Shown: positions 49,301 to 63,647 of the stretch, piece by piece | How positions within the stretch are numbered: the first letter of the stretch is position 1 | Layout of the letters: the number at the start of each line of letters is the position of its first letter | DNA from: Strigops habroptila | Taxonomy: Eukaryota > Chordata > Aves > Psittaciformes > Psittacidae | Direction: 5' to 3' | DNA: 64,000 nucleotides | Assembly: GCF_004027225.2 (NCBI RefSeq) | Contig: NC_044278.2 | Location: 56,475,743-56,539,742 of the forward strand | Made by a program: the position numbers and the translations under genes | Notes under the pieces: model-generated | What the model saw: only the letters and a program-made list of their open reading frames with translations | Database searches by the model: none | What the model was told of the DNA's origin: nothing

Positions 49301-52300
49301 AAGCAGGTTGTTTTACATTAAATGTTAATTTCTTCCTGTAAAACTCAGGAGGAGGAGAGAAGAGAGTTTGATGTGGGCAATGTGTTTCATACAATTTCCA
49401 AAATACGCTCCCTTCTTCTTCCCCTCTGTCAGCCTGCCAGTGAGAGCAATTCCAGCCTTGGAGAAAAAAGATGCAGCAGTTTCCAAATCCTCACAAAGGC
49501 ACAGCAGAGCCCACTCATGGCCTCTAAAATAGCCGCATGATGACTTGCCGTGCAACCACTTCACTTCTAGGTGCCTTACTTTGCTGGCAGCACCAGTCTC
49601 TGAGGAGTTGGATTGTGATTATCTCCCACTACTCCCTGAATAGACCAGAGTAGCTTCTTGTCCCAAGACGTGCTGGCAGGATAAGACATTTCTCACCAAA
49701 AGAAATAAGCTTGTCTCATCTGTTCCAGAACACAAGTGTCAATCTAAATGTGATTCAAAAGTAAACTACCTGGGATTACTCAGTTTCCTCTGTGAGTGAG
49801 CTTAGTGCACAGAAAGCTGAAAGCAGAAAGTAGTGATCTGAATCTGTTGGTGAAGTCAGTGTTGCCTCCTTGAGTTTCAGAGAGGTGCGGCTTTGTGCAT
49901 CTTACCGTGTCTTTATCCTTTGCTTCAGTTTGGGCTGGGCTGTCAGTGAAAAAACTTACTGGGAGATGTAGTAGAGGCTTTTCTGTTCGACTGATGGGGA
50001 GCAGTTCATTCTGCAGTAGAGTTTATCCTAGTATCAAGGAGTGTCTGTGTTAATCTACTGAGGTGTAGCCAGCTGCAATGCACAGGAGAACCCATCTGTC
50101 TGTCCAGCTATGTGCATGCTGTTTATTTGCTATTCAGTGTAGGGCGAATTTTGTAAGTGCCTGAGCTCGGAAAGAAAAATGTTTGCCTCTTATTACTGAG
50201 CTGTTTCACTTGTATAGGATGTCATGAGAGCAGTTGTAGGCTGTTTCACATGCCTCTGGCTAACTGCCAAAGAAGGTGCTGTTAATCTCTACTGAAAGAC
50301 CTAGTGATGTCCCCAGATTAATTTCTGCAGATACATGCTGCACTCTGGAGAGACGCCAAAGCTTGTGCTAAGCAGACCACAGCCCAGAAGCATAGGTGGC
50401 CACCTTGTGCACAGATCTACTTGCTCTCATGTGTCAGTATTATCATGAGACCACAATTATTGCTAGAGGTGGCTGAAAGAATAACAGAATCTGAAAGAAT
50501 TTGCTTGATTCTGTCAGAGTACATTTCCAAAGAAACTATATAAGAGGAAATTGCATGTATTGTTCAACTCTGCCGATACTGTGATTCCATATTCCACCTT
50601 CCACGTCATCTAGTCAGCAGAACTGAAAATCAGAATTGAAACCCCTGATAACCATGCTATAGATCAGGGTTTTATAGAACTGTTTATTAGCTAGCATGGC
50701 ATAATTTATCTAGGGCATTGCTCCTGCTAGCAGACCAGTCCTCAAAAAATACTTACTGGAGTGATGCTCCCAAACTCTGCCTGGGAGGCCCTAATTTTAC
50801 TATGGGAGTGTTGGAGGACTCCAGGGAATGAAGAAGACTTAAATGGCTTGCTGTGGTTTTCCCTCCTTCTTCTGACTATTGTTGGCTGATAAGGAAAATG
50901 AAAATAAGAGAAAAAAGGAGAGTTCCTGCCACTGGGCAGGACTTACATGGACACCTCATCTAGGCTTCCACAAGCCTTATGGATGGACATACCTTGATAG
51001 AGCAGCAGAAGTCAGAGTGCTGAATCTCCCTTTGCTGTGTAATCCAGCATGCTTCCCCTTTGCAGGATAGTTGCTCTGCCCAAGAGCAGTCAAAGACATG
51101 CCTGTCTTCTCTGCCTGCACCACTAGGTTTTTGGCCTTTTGGATATGTGGAGCTTTTGTGTATATACACAGTATGGGCAGTGCGGCTAGCAAGCCAAAAA
51201 CATGGCTTCAGGGTTATGCCCAATTTGCAGGATTTTTGCTGTGCAGGCTTGGTTTTAGCAACCACATATACTGAGAGCAATTAAGTTCATGAAAAGCAGA
51301 ACAAGTTGTTTCACTTCACGTAATTGAGGAGGCAAACCAGTTTCTAGAGCTTACCTTCAGCCTCAGTGTTTCCACTTTGGAGTTGGCACTAATGCAGCTG
51401 TGTTAGTGGTCAGTCATGTTTGTACCCAGAAGAGACTTGCAGCAGAAACATGATGCAAACTTTGCTGCTATCCTGCAGCAACACATTCTGCCTCACCTTG
51501 TCTCACCAGGATGTGGAAGCAAGACAGTTGAACGCACACTGGGCCAGGAGAGTGCATTTCACTGAACAGCGTAATCATAAAGTGAGGAGCAGATGCAATG
51601 CTAAAAGCCAGGACACTGAGCTGCGTAGTTCTGGGCAGCAGCTTCCTCTGATGTATATCAAGCACAAAAGTTGGTGCACACCCAAATTACAGCCACAGCG
51701 CAAACATGTGAAAGATGCTAGCTTATAGCTTTTCCTAGGTAGGTGCTTGTGCTGGTGTGGAGGGGAGAGGAGGTGCAAAGGGCATGTCAGTGACATCCTG
51801 TCCCAAGAGCTTGAGTGGCTCTAATATTGAGCTCAACTGAAGAAATGTACATATACAAATGTATTTTTGATTCTGAAAGATTTGATAAAACAACGCTCAG
51901 ATTTAGTTTGAGGAAGATGGCATGCATGTTTCTGAATGAATTGGTTTGTTCTTTGCTGTGTGCCCAAAAGGTGGGAATGAGGGGAGTTCAAACTAAGATC
52001 TTACAGTGCCTGCAAGATGTGAGCTGAGAGGAACAACTTTCTCCCTTTTACTATTTCTAAGATATAGCTACACAGCCTGTCCATAGACACCTGCTAGCCA
52101 CCCAGCTAACAGGGTGTTCTGTCCAGTGGACTGCTGAGGATATCTAACCCTTATGAGCTGGCAAACTACCACCTAGTTTTTTGCTCCAACAGGAGCGGTG
52201 GCTTATTCTGTTTCGAGACTGTTGCAGGTGAAGATCTCTGTCACGGTCAGACTACATCCTTAAGGCCATGTTGGTCAAAGGACAATCTTGAACTGGCAAG

Positions 52301-55300
52301 GCACTCATTTTAGGGGTGGGAAACATCTACCATCTCCTCTGCAATTTTATTACAATTTTATTCTTGTCTGATCACAATTTCTCTAGAGTAACAAATAGGC
52401 CAGTCTCTCCAGTGCAGTGGCCAACATTTGCATCATGCCCAGTCATTTCATAAACCCAGACTGTGCTGGAGATTTGTTATAATGGGCATGGAGGTCACTT
52501 GTTTTGTTTTTATGTTCTGGTTGCCTGGAAATACTGACCTACTTCAAGGAAGAGTTTAAATGTTTGACTGACAGCTGCACTCCAGTTCTTATGTATCTAT
52601 GTTGCTATTGTAGTAACACTGATGATGTGAATGCTATTGCAGAATATTTGGTATTAATGTAGTTTTGATGGAGGTTTTAGTCTTTACCTTCTGGAGAGAA
52701 AGTCCATTGTGAAATGATAGCATTTGAAACCATAGTTTTTTTACCTTTGGATGTTATCTTATGTTTGCTAGGCTTTTTCTTGGTTGCACAGCCACATACC
52801 TATATGCTTGCCCCTTGTCCTACTACCTTTCTGCCTTCCAGTAATAACCTGAACATGCCTGGTTTGGCTATGTTTGCTGATCTTGTTCACTAACAAGTCA
52901 TTGGCCAAGTTGTGATATCTCCCAAAATTTTGAGGCCAGTACATGAAGTGCTGAACAGCAGTCATCTAATCACAACTTGTGAGCGTGTTCAGGATCTCAG
53001 AATCCAGACATGGAATAAGATGCCTCAGAAGAGATGCCAGCGGACAAATTTTAGCAGGCAGATATAGCAGACAAATCCTTAAAGATACAGGAAGTTCATT
53101 AAGTGAATTAGAAACATATAACCTGTTTTGGCCAAAAGTAGATTGTAGGAAATCAAATCTAATTCACCTAAGTCTGATCTGGCAGTTGTAGTGCATTGTT
53201 TTTTTGTGGCTGCACACTTACGTTTGGGGGTTCAGATGCTTTCTATATTGTATTTTTCTTCCTTTTTAGAATTTCCATGTTCTCTTTGTCAGCTTCCCCT
53301 TACTATGCTTCCCTCTGCTGTACACCTGCAAAGCTGTGAAGCAAAAACTTGATCTTATACAGTTTACTGGAATAAAGACATATATTGGTTTTATCTGAAC
53401 ACTTGAGAGCTTTTTGATCTTTCTTCCTTCACTATCAGGCTCATATTTTATCAGAGATGCTTGGATAGTTGTGTCTGTCTCCTGATAGATAGGTTGATTT
53501 GCATCTTAACTCTTCTGCATATGCCATTATTTATCTTCCCTGTAAACAGTAGTGAGCCTCTGATTGTAGCTGGCTGGCAGGAGCCCCTCTCAGGTGCGAA
53601 TTAGGTTGTCTCTGACCTGACAATGATATTTCCTGGGACATGAGGTGAGATTTATTTCATGCTTCTTTTAGCTAAAAGGTATATGTCCAGTCATATGACC
53701 AAGTCATCTACACTTGTGCAACAGTCAGTGGAGAGCATTGAACAGTTCGGGGTGGGTGGGAGGGAAATTCTTCCAGTTTATTTGAGACACTTGCCCCAGG
53801 TTAGTTTGAATCGGAAGGTCCTTACCTCTCTTCGGTGATCATACAGGTGAAGATGAACTAGAGGACTTGCTTATACAGCAAACTTTAGGTAAGGTGAATC
53901 CTGTTAGTAAACTCAGAGGGGATAGATTTTAATTCCTGCTAATGACCCGTCTGATTTTTGGACTGTAGGAGATTATCTTGTCCTGCTCAATATATTTAGT
54001 GATTGATTTATTTAAGAACTACACTTTGAGAATCACAGTTGCAAGTGTATTACCCTGTCAGGTGAAGGGGATAACCCAGTATCAACTGTTTCATCTCCTG
54101 CCACATTCTGCCTTCGGCATTAGCCCTTAACATATTGCTCATACTTGTGAAAAGTATTTATAACATTTATCTCAGTTCTGGGAAACAATGTAAGAGATGA
54201 GTTGTTATCAATAAATAATTTTCCTCTTTGAGTAACTGTTTACATTTGCATTTCTGTGGAGATTTTCAGGCTGCTCACGTAATCTTGGTATTTTGGGATG
54301 TTATTTGCTCTTTAACCTCAGATGCAGCTTTTGAAGAGGAGTGTTGAAACATAAGGTAGGAGGTTCCTAATTCTGCTGATTTCTATTTGTCTGGACGTAC
54401 CTAAATATTAGGTCAGCTAAAATCACTTTGCAACCTGTGTCTCTTAAAATGCAGAGGGCAGTTGTGTGTTTCACATTGTCATGGCTGTTACAAGAGTGAA
54501 AGTGGGTCTCCACTGTCAGGCATCTCACAAATATCACATAGGGCTATTTGGCTTATGTTTTATGTCCAGTAGGATCTGATGTTAAAAACTGCACATGGTA
54601 TTGCTGGGTGATCAGGGATCGAATCAGAGGAATCTTTGAATATCACTGATGTACCCCTTGGATGCCAGTTTTTATGCTGGAATTTTAATGCCTGTCCATA
54701 TGGGAGCATAGGCACATGCAAACTTACCATATAGCCGTATAAGAGGTGCAGCACCATAAGATGTCATGCCACTGTTCGCTATCTTGAAAGTCCTAAGTTC
54801 TGTTCATCTCATTGCAGCATTTAACACTCTGCTCTTCCTGATTGTTTGGGCTTAAATGTACTGTCTCCTATTGGGTTCTTTTACGTATGTGTCTTATTTA
54901 TTTTCAGTGCAGTTCCCTGTATCTGTCTGCTTTTCGTGACAGGATCATGTCTGTGTGTGGGAGCTCCTGTTTCTGTCAGATCCTGTGGGAGCTTTCCAAA
55001 ATGCAAGTTCAACAGAAAAGCTCTACCACAGCTGAGCCAACCATCAGTGTAGTAGTGCTAATGTTTAATCTACTGCACCCATTTTCCAGGAGTCCAATTT
55101 AAAGTCTGACATAGCTATTGTCTTGGCCTGAACAATCCATGATATCACTTCAATTTGAGGAATACCACAGTAGAATCCTACTTTTAAGTCCTACCATGTT
55201 ATATAATAAACTTGACTTATTAGCAGTGAAATAGCTTTTCTTCCTGAAGTGGGGCATCTGCCAGCTCATGCCAGAAAATGTGTGTAAGAAAGACCAGTAA

Positions 55301-55578
55301 GATGCATTTGCCAAAGAATAATGAAGCGTAGGATCTCCAGCCTGACAGTGTATCGCTATACATGCAGCTAACAAAGCTAGTACTGAAATGTAGTCTAGGA
55401 TGAAAAGTCAACAGCCAGTGGATTTTGTGTATTTGCCAAGTGTTTGGTTGTTCAAGTTCATGTTTGTTGTTTTGTCTTTTTGTGTGTATGTGTTTGTTTT
55501 TTCTTACAGTTAATACACCAGGTAGAATTTATCAGCTATTACCTCAGTTTCACAACTGTTAAAGAACCGGTCTGATGA

Positions 55579-55815
55579 TAGAATCATAGAATCACAGAAT
55601 GGTTTGGGTTGGAAAGGACCTTAAAGCTCATCTAGTTCAAACCCCTCTGCCATGGGCAGGGACACCTTCCACTAGACCAGGTTGCTCAAAGCCTCGTCCA
55701 GCCTGGCCTTGAACACTGCCAGGGATGGGGCAGCCACAGCTTCTCTGGGCAACCTGTGCCAGCGTCTCACCACCCTCTCAGTAAAAACTTCTTACTAATA
55801 CCTAATCTAATATCT
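55579..55815 (-). mobile_element. CR1 LINE 3' end (about 235 bp)
   Basis: Minus-strand orientation. It begins with octamers CATAGAAT and CACAGAAT (55585-55600), followed by GGTTTGGGTTGGAAAGGACC, CCATGGGCAGGGACACCTTC and GCCTGGCCTTGAACACTGCC, all typical of the CR1 3' UTR. The end near CTAATCTAATATC is approximate. It lies inside ATP10A intron 1, opposite to transcription. Confidence 0.92.
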
Positions 55816-57455
55816 GTCTTATCATTACCAATCTCACTAAAGATAAAACTCATAGGAAAACTGAAGTCCAAAACACTTATTCCATTTTAAAACAGAAATA
55901 CTGGAGAAGAATATAGCACGATAAAGACAGAAATAGTGTCTTTGAAGCACATATAGTGTCTCTGCCTTTTAAAGCCTTTGTTCAACATTTTAGTGTAAGA
56001 TTTCTCTAAAATTCCCCATGGTTATTCTAAATTCAGTCCTCCTTGGAATGCAGGGAGCAGAAGAGAAGGAGGGGAGAGTTCCTGAGTTTATTTTCAATGG
56101 CATTTCGTTTGGCTTGGAGGATTTTTATAAGACTACTTTGGTCTTTGCATATTAATTCAAATTCTTCCTCTGCTGCTCCTAAATTGGAAACTTTCCATTT
56201 TACATCTGGCAATCTTGTCCTTAGTTGTTTAACCTTTATGCTTTATCACTAGAAATAGCTGTTTTGTATAGTGAATCCAGCCTCTTAGGCATAATAACAT
56301 TCCCTTCAGCTGTCCTATCTGGCAACTTCTAGAAAAGTCTTTGGGATTGTTTTTGTTTTGTTTTTTAACCACTATCCACATTTACAGAAAGCACGCCTGA
56401 GTTCATGGTGCTGTACTCTACAAAAAAATTTTAAGCAAGAAAAATATGTGTTCTTTACTCTTTACGACTGGAAGAAAGTTTATAAACAACCACATCTGCA
56501 GAAGTGGTTCAGACGAATACTGCATTGCCCCAGCTAATCAAGCAGTGTTCAAACTAGATGCAGACCTGATTGCTCATCATTTGGGAACAGAGTTCTTAAC
56601 ATTTCCACTTACATCGGAGTATACATCCAGATGCCCAACACTTCTGTGGGATGTCTCCTCATCCATGTCCAACTCTTCTCTGACCTGCTTTTGTAAGTCA
56701 TTAGTTCCAGTTAGATTCCACAGCAGTTTGTTCTACAGAGGTCATATACAGTATGAAAATATTGTCTGCAAAGGAAGGGTTCCCAGTCAGTGTTCCTGTT
56801 ACTGTGCTACACATCTGTACACATTTAGTGGGAGCTCTAAGGGTAGTATACAGTAGTACACAGTGAGAAACTAGGCACTGTGTAGTTAGAAAGCTTAGTC
56901 TGTTCATAGTTTTGCCTGAGTACAACTCAAATAAGAGGCAAAACCCAGAAAAAGAGATACTTCTTTCAAGTGTGACTTCCTATGCAGCTGGTTACGTGAA
57001 TGCCAGTCCTTAGAACTCTCCACTCTAAGAAGTGTGGTTATACAGCGCACATTCAACATGAAGCAGTACTGTCCCAGCTGGTGTATCTAAACACCTTCAG
57101 AGTGCCATGCAGAGGTGCTTGCTGCTCCGGAAGCAATGTGTGCTGTGCTGTCTCTTGGCAGGGCTTGTGGCCAAGTTCTCGTGACTAACAGTTTTCTGTT
57201 TGTGGATGGGGCACAGCTGGTGGGAGTTTGAGACCCTGCCCTAATGTATTGTCCTTAGACTGAAAAAGCCAGTAAGAATGTTCAGTAAATGCAATGCAAA
57301 TTGTATGACTACGCTTAATTTTGGGGGTTGTTTCAGTTTAACTGTGAGCAAATGGTAAACCATGATTCTCAGTACTGGTTGTTAATGCAGCAGTGTTTCC
57401 TGAGTAACTTTGGATGAAGAAGTAAATTGTAAAAAATAGAACCCTGTCAAAACAC

Positions 57456-57472
57456 TTTTTTTTTTTTTTTTT
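57456..57472. repeat. T homopolymer (17)
   Basis: An uninterrupted run of 17 T within ATP10A intron 1. Confidence 0.85.
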
Positions 57473-58939
57473 GAGACATGTATATAATAGGTGTGATTTA
57501 CCACATCAGCACAGATGAAATTACCAGAAGACTCATGATTCAGGATTGAAAAACAAATTAACAATCTGGATATAGGCTTAAGATACTTAAGTGAAGCAGA
57601 TGTAAACAAGTGCTACTGCAAGTTGTTACCATTCTACTGTATTTCTGCCATCTGAATCCATTTTTACTGAGAAATGAAATGAAAAAGCTGCTTTTCAGTT
57701 CTGGGGGAGGGAGCACAACAGCCTTAGGAGTCCTCTGAAGCTTCAAAAAAGTAACCTGTCAGTGCCAAAGCAGTGCAGGCAGTTCATGTCCCAGAGTAAT
57801 GTTTACCCTGCTTGAATTCAGCAGAAGAAGTCTCTCTGAGCCATGAGTTTTCCCCTGGCTTTCTAAAATAAGACCCTTTTTGCAAGTCAGACCTTCCTTT
57901 GGTTAATCTGACGCCCTCGTATGATGTACGGGATCACCTCCCATGGCCTTAAACTTCCCTGCCTTTCATACTTCATGTCTGTCTGCCTCTGTCCCTGTCA
58001 TAAGGGCAATCCCTGGTGATTTGTGTAGGGAACACAAAGGCACATTTATGCCACCCCGCAAGGAGGTCTGTATTGGCAGACTGCGACGGGCTGGTGTGTT
58101 GGTCTGGGCAGAGCCCAACACAGCATTACTCAGATGAGTGTGTCCAAGCTGCTTGGCAAGGCTCATTAGCTAGTCTGTGTTGGGCACGTAACGCTTCATT
58201 ATGGTCCTACTGCTTTGAGAGGAAAGCTGGCTGTAAGTTGGTTCAAATGTCTCCAGCTTGAACTTCCAATTTTATTTTGCACCCTGGAGCACTCTCTGAG
58301 CCTGGTTTACATGCAGGTTCTAATCAAGAAGAAATACTGAGGTTAAAAAGTTTACAGCTGTAGTACCATCATGTAGTACCATCAAATGTTCAATCCTTGG
58401 TCTGGGAAAGTATTTAAATAATAGACAGCAAACAGCCGGGGAATGTGTAGACATTACAAAAGCAGAGATAGATCTTTTTGCACAAGCCTCTGAAGAGTCC
58501 AGAAACTGATGGCCAAAATAACCATAGTGTTTTCACGGTACTGAAAGCAGGCGATGTAAAATAGCCAAGAAAGAGAAAATCCAGTCTTCTCACCATGACC
58601 TAGAATTATGCTTTGGCCAAACTCTGGGTCCTGGTTTTACATTTCCAGGAGAGGTACTTTACTTCCGAAGTTGTGCTTTGAACTCTCCTGGTGCAGAGAG
58701 GGCTGTTGGTTGACAAAGAGATCAGGCTGCAAGGGTGGTGCAAGCAGTCCTTTACTCAGCCTGCTAGGAGAGGGGAGGGCAGAGACAGACTTCATGCATC
58801 AGTGGCACTGGTTCTGTCTCCTGTTTCAAGTTATTAAAATAAAACTTCAGTGTTTTTTTAACAGGCATTTTCCTAAATGCTCTCTAATGCCCATAACAAT
58901 TTTAGATGCTGGGAAGTAAATATTTTTCTTCTACCAGTG

Positions 58940-58974
58940 TGTTTTGGTTTTGTTTGTTTGGTTGGTTTTTTTTC
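58940..58974. repeat. TTTG-rich simple repeat
   Basis: TGTTTTGGTTTTGTTTGTTT then GGTTGGTTTTTTTTC. A similar TTTTG stretch recurs at 59004-59025. Confidence 0.7.
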
Positions 58975-59487
58975 TTCTCCACTTGGCAAACACTGGTATT
59001 TGGGGGTTTTGTGTTTTGTTTTGGTTATTCTTCTACAACATTTAGGATGAAGTAGAAATTAGCTTTGCTACCAACACCTTGCAGATATACACAAACAAAA
59101 TACTTGAACTTGACAAAACAAGTTATTTTTTGCGTCAGTATTCTTATTTTCTGCTTGCATGTTTTCAGAAAAAGAATGCTTCTTACCATCTGCCATGGAC
59201 AAAACATTGTGTCTGCAAGATCAACAAACTGATGGCTGCTTAGTACTGTAGTGGTCAGCTATGGGAGAGACGGAGAAAAATAGTCAAAATCTGATTATTA
59301 GAAGGGCACTTACGATAAGACCAGTGTTAATATAAGTTTAAAAAATAAGGCAAAAGACAAATGTGGTTCTGACCTCTAATGTCAGAAAAAATGAACTGTT
59401 AGTGCTTATAACTGGGCCTTGAAATGAGCCCTGGGAGTAGACTCAAGCTCTGTGATGGTTTTAATTTACATCCAGCCCTCGATTTCC

Positions 59488-59502
59488 TTTTTTTTTTTTT
59501 TT
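59488..59502. repeat. T homopolymer (15)
   Basis: An uninterrupted run of 15 T within ATP10A intron 1. Confidence 0.85.
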
Positions 59503-59849
59503 GATGGACAGTTTTCTATGCTTTACAAGCACATGAACTTTCACTGCAGCAAGATGGGAACATCACCTGTAAGAGAAAGTCAGCAGTCCCAAGGCAAGCT
59601 ATATCCTTCTGAAGTCAGGGCTCTTAAGGGCGTTGGTGAATGATGTGCTTACTGTATCCTTCCTGTTCATCCAGAGCTCTCTAAATGTCTCATCTGTGTT
59701 AGAGTCGCTTTCCCTCCTGCCCCTTTTTTTCTTTTCTTGTTTGGTCTAGTGTCTCTTTGAATTGGTGAAAGGCCTTAAAGCATTTGGGGAGAGAGGACAG
59801 CATTGAATCTTAAACATTCATGGGGAGTCAGCACATCTCCACTAGGGTC

Positions 59850-59935
59850 TTCAGTGGGATCTTGAACAAGTTGAATAACCCTTTCTGTGCATAAAAGTCA
59901 TAGTCTACAAAATGGGAACAGCATGTTTTATTTCA
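59850..59935 (+). mobile_element. MIR-like ancient SINE relic in ATP10A intron 1
   Basis: GATCTTGAACAAGTTGAATA ACCCTTTCTGTGCATAAAAG, then TCATAGTCTACAAAATGGGA ACAG, follows the MIR 3' half (CTTGGGCAAGTCACTTAACC, CCTCATCTGTAAAATGGGGA). It is diverged, and sense relative to the gene. Confidence 0.5.
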
Positions 59936-60882
59936 CAGGGTTTTTGAGCTTTGAACTTTTAAAAAAGGTCTTTGTTGTGATGTGATTGCCCTTAAAACTG
60001 ATTGGGGGTTCAATGTCTTGATTTTCTCATCTCAGGGATTTTCAAAGGAGCTATGTTATGTGGAGAAGCTTGATTGTTATTTTTTTTTCCCTTGGATTTT
60101 TGGGTTATTAGTGATCTGATTTCAAAATCTCTTTAAATGGAGTAACAAACAGGTTGTAGAAAAACTAGAGTCCCTGTTATAAAGAAATCTGTATCTACCA
60201 TCTGTAAGGACCTGATTAGTCCCAATTCTACTGTGGTAGATAGATTAGAAGTACTCTACTTCTCCCACAATTCTCAAGAAAACTCTGAAATAAAAAAGAT
60301 TTTAAAGGGGCATTGTCAAGCACACCAGAAAAAAGGTAGGCATTTAGTTAAGACAGAGCAAAACGTTTGGAGGTGCCATGTGAAGAAGTAACTACTTTCA
60401 GAAATTCCTCTTTACTGAAAAAATGTAACTGCATAATAACAGTTGCCAGCTGGTAGAGGTGGAAGAATTTAGAAGGAATGGAACAATGCAGAGTAAAAAT
60501 GTACATACAGTAACAAATTATGGGCAGAAGGAGAGAATGTTTCAAGCTCTCCATCATGTTCCTTAGCTACAAATAATCCTGTGAAACATTTGTTCCAAAG
60601 GTCAAATAAAAAAAGACTTCAAAGCAAAAAAGGGTAATCCTGAAACTGTCTCTAGCAAGTTTATTCTGAAAGTATTTCAGAAGGTGAGAAACTTTTCTCA
60701 TGAAACAGTCTCACAAGTTTGTACTGCAGGTAATGAGGAGTTCTGCAAACACCTAAACATGAGGATCACTTATGTCAACAGACTAAAAATGGGGTGTGTG
60801 TTTTTGGAAAACGTGCTTGGAGAAAGTGCTGATAGGTAAGGGAAACATTAAGCCCAATTCTGTGTTCACTTAACTTCCCTTA

Positions 60883-61084
60883 GACTGGACGGTTTTAAAC
60901 TCAAAGGTTTAGATTGCACATTAAGAAGAAATTCTTCACTATGAGGGTGGTGAGGTACTGTAGCAGGTTGCCCAGGGGAGCTCTGGCTGCCTCATTGCTG
61001 TCAGTGTTCAAGGCCAGGCTTGGACTAGATAATCTTTGGAAGTGTCTTCCAGCCTAAACTGTTCTATGATTCTGTGATTCTATG
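60883..61084 (+). mobile_element. CR1 LINE 3' end with internal deletion
   Basis: Plus-strand orientation. GGTTTTAAACTCAAAGG, AAGAAGAAATTCTTCACTAT, GAGGGTGGTGAGG and GTGTTCAAGGCCAGGCTTGG follow the CR1 order. The copy then jumps from the TTGGACTAGATAATCTTTGG section to the terminal TTCTATGATTCTGTGATTCT, omitting the usual middle block (the GGTCTAGTGG and CCATGGCAGGG part). It lies in ATP10A intron 1 in the sense orientation. Confidence 0.9.
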
Positions 61085-62670
61085 CAGAAAAATAAAGGAA
61101 TTCCACACCAATATCTGATCAGAGGGAAAGCTGGGTGACAGTAAGGCATTAGTTACCCTCTGTATCCACCAGCTAAACTTCGTTTAAAGTGCTGAAGTTG
61201 CTCGATGTTCTCTGAAACCACCTAGGGCAGCATGAGAGTTGTCTTCCTTGGCTTCAGTTACTTGGATATTAGCCATTCAGTCCTACCAAACTCTTAGACC
61301 TCCTCACTAGCCTGGGCAGAAAGACAGGCATGTCCAGACAGCTGGTGGTCCCATCCATCTTGTGCAGGGAAGAATCACCCACTAGAAGTGCCCTTGCCCT
61401 GTTTGCCACCTGCTGTGGAGACATCTAGGCAAGTAGAGCAGATGAGGTCTCTCATATTTGGACAACTGAAGTAAGGTCAAATGAAAACTTTGCCTCACCA
61501 GGAGAGTGGATGTAGATGTGCATAAAGGTGGTCTTAACATGGAAGTATTCTACCTTTATACTGATGATGAGAAAACTGAATCATACTAACAGACCTGTCA
61601 CCTGCTTGTTTGACCTTTTTGTAAATATCAAACTTTGTTATGAATTTTAGCCTAAATGTTATCAAGTTTTAGGCCTAACTAGTGCTGTTCTATTGTTTTC
61701 TACAAGCCAGGGATGTGCTCTCTCAGAAGCAACTCTCCTCATTGTGCTGCATGTATCACTAAGCTGCTCATCAGCACCAAATCCCATGCTCCATTATAGG
61801 CCGAATTTTGTCAAAACTCCTGTAATTTTGTTAGCGCACCTGCTGTTTTTCTAACAATTGTCATGCTTCATTTCTCACTGGAGAGAGTTTGCTTTGCCTG
61901 TTGAGTGTGATTGAAGCTAGCAAACACAGCAGCAAACCAGAAGTTTAGACCCAGGCTGACAATAGTGCTGCGCCAGAATGGTGCCAGGGGAGCCCTCTAA
62001 TGTCAAACTCATGTTGCCAGTGTATGGAGCCTTTCTGCGCTCGTACCTCTACCACCATCCTCACCCAAGAAACACAGGCTTTCAAAAGCTGTGGGCATAT
62101 CTGAGTCCACTGCCAAAAGAAAAATGTTAGGCTAACCCTTTATGGTATCTTTTTAAAAAATTACGTTTCCTGAATAGTACTTAGGTTTTCTTATATAAAC
62201 TGGGATACCAAAATGCTGTTTATGGTCATCCATAATTAATAAGTGGAAATCTATAAATAGTCAGTGCTAAAGTCTTTCTGGCAAAGACTTTGATGATGGT
62301 ACAGGAAGCATTTCTCTGCCAGATATATAGGCATTTTCAATGCTTTTCCATTTTTCAATAGCATTTACTGGTGTCCTCCAAAAAAAGGATTAGTGTTCAA
62401 AAGTGTCACATACTTCTAGGAATCTGCCCATTGCTCCTGCTGTCTTCTGTTCCTCTATAATAATTCTGTAAACATTAGGCCATTTTCAGTACAAATGTTC
62501 TGCTTTATGTAGAAGGGAAAGAGAGGCTGCTAAAGAGCTGATAGTGAAGAAATACAGAAATGGAAAATTTACATCCAGTGTGGGTTTCTCTAGATTCTTT
62601 TGCTCATAGTGGCACATCATTTTGCCTCTTTCCAAGCTTTCAGTTTTCTCCTGGTTTGCTCTTCAGGGAA

Positions 62671-62718
62671 GTGGCGGCGGGGGGGGAAGAGGGAAGGGGG
62701 AGGAGGAGGAAGAAGAAG
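62671..62718 (+). repeat. Purine tract with G-quadruplex potential
   Basis: GTGGCGGCGGGGGGGGAAGA then GGGAAGGGGGAGGAGGAGGA and AGAAGAAG. A run of eight Gs and two further G-runs satisfy a G-quadruplex pattern on the plus (sense) strand of the intron. Confidence 0.75.
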
Positions 62719-63647
62719 GTAAATAAGATTTGAAAAGAAGGAGCAATTTCATTTTTCAGAATGGAATATGAATGTTACTCGCTGACCCAAAAAAATGAGC
62801 CACATGTACAAGATTTAAACTTTAAAAATGAAGGACATATTTTGTACCGGGCCTACAGAAGAGCTTTAGACTACAGCAATTAAGGTATATGAGTGAATGC
62901 TGGGACTCAGCTGTGTTGGAGTCTATACCCTTCCCTAGCTCTGACAGTCTGCCTGTGCTCTTGGACATTTTCTCCTGAAATGCACCCAGCAGTAGTTTTC
63001 CACCTGCATCTACAAATGCGAAATGCCTCCTGGAGGAGATGCGGGAGGCGTTACACGTAGGTTCTGTGGAAGGTAAAAACAAGCTTATTGTCAGTAGCCT
63101 TAAAATGCTGGATCTATACTTCACTAAAAAAATGCTTGCACCTAAAAAATAAGACAGACCTCAAAACCCTCTGCTATCACTTTTGCATAGTGAAATGGTA
63201 AATTTTCTGATGTCTAGTGTTTGGGACTGAAGCCTGCTTCAAACTGCAAGGACTTCGAGACAGTCTGCTTATTTATCCAGTTCAGCTGTTTTAATCCACC
63301 TCAGCTGCGTTGTTGCCCCTTTTTGCTCAATTTTGGAACATTACAAACATAGCAAATGGACAAAATCTAATTTAGTGCACTCTACTGAAAGAAAAAATAT
63401 ACTCATTCTGTTGTCACACTTACTGCTGTCACCCCGTTGTTTATTTCCAGACCATGCAATATGAACAAAAGAAGTTTTTGGTGTCTCTTCAGGGTGAAAA
63501 GCTGTAAGTTTATTCTATAAATACAACCCAAGCAGGCTTGTAGGAAGGGGCTGAGGGAGGGCTGTGCATCATGCCTCAAATAGATCCTTACTCAACAGGT
63601 AAGGATGATGAGTAAAGCCTCTTTCCTCCAAAGAGTACTTGATTTTT

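Noticed and set aside
58359-58384. Tandem duplication TGTAGTACCATCA x2
   Set aside because: Two copies of 13 bases only. A trivial slippage event with no evident function.
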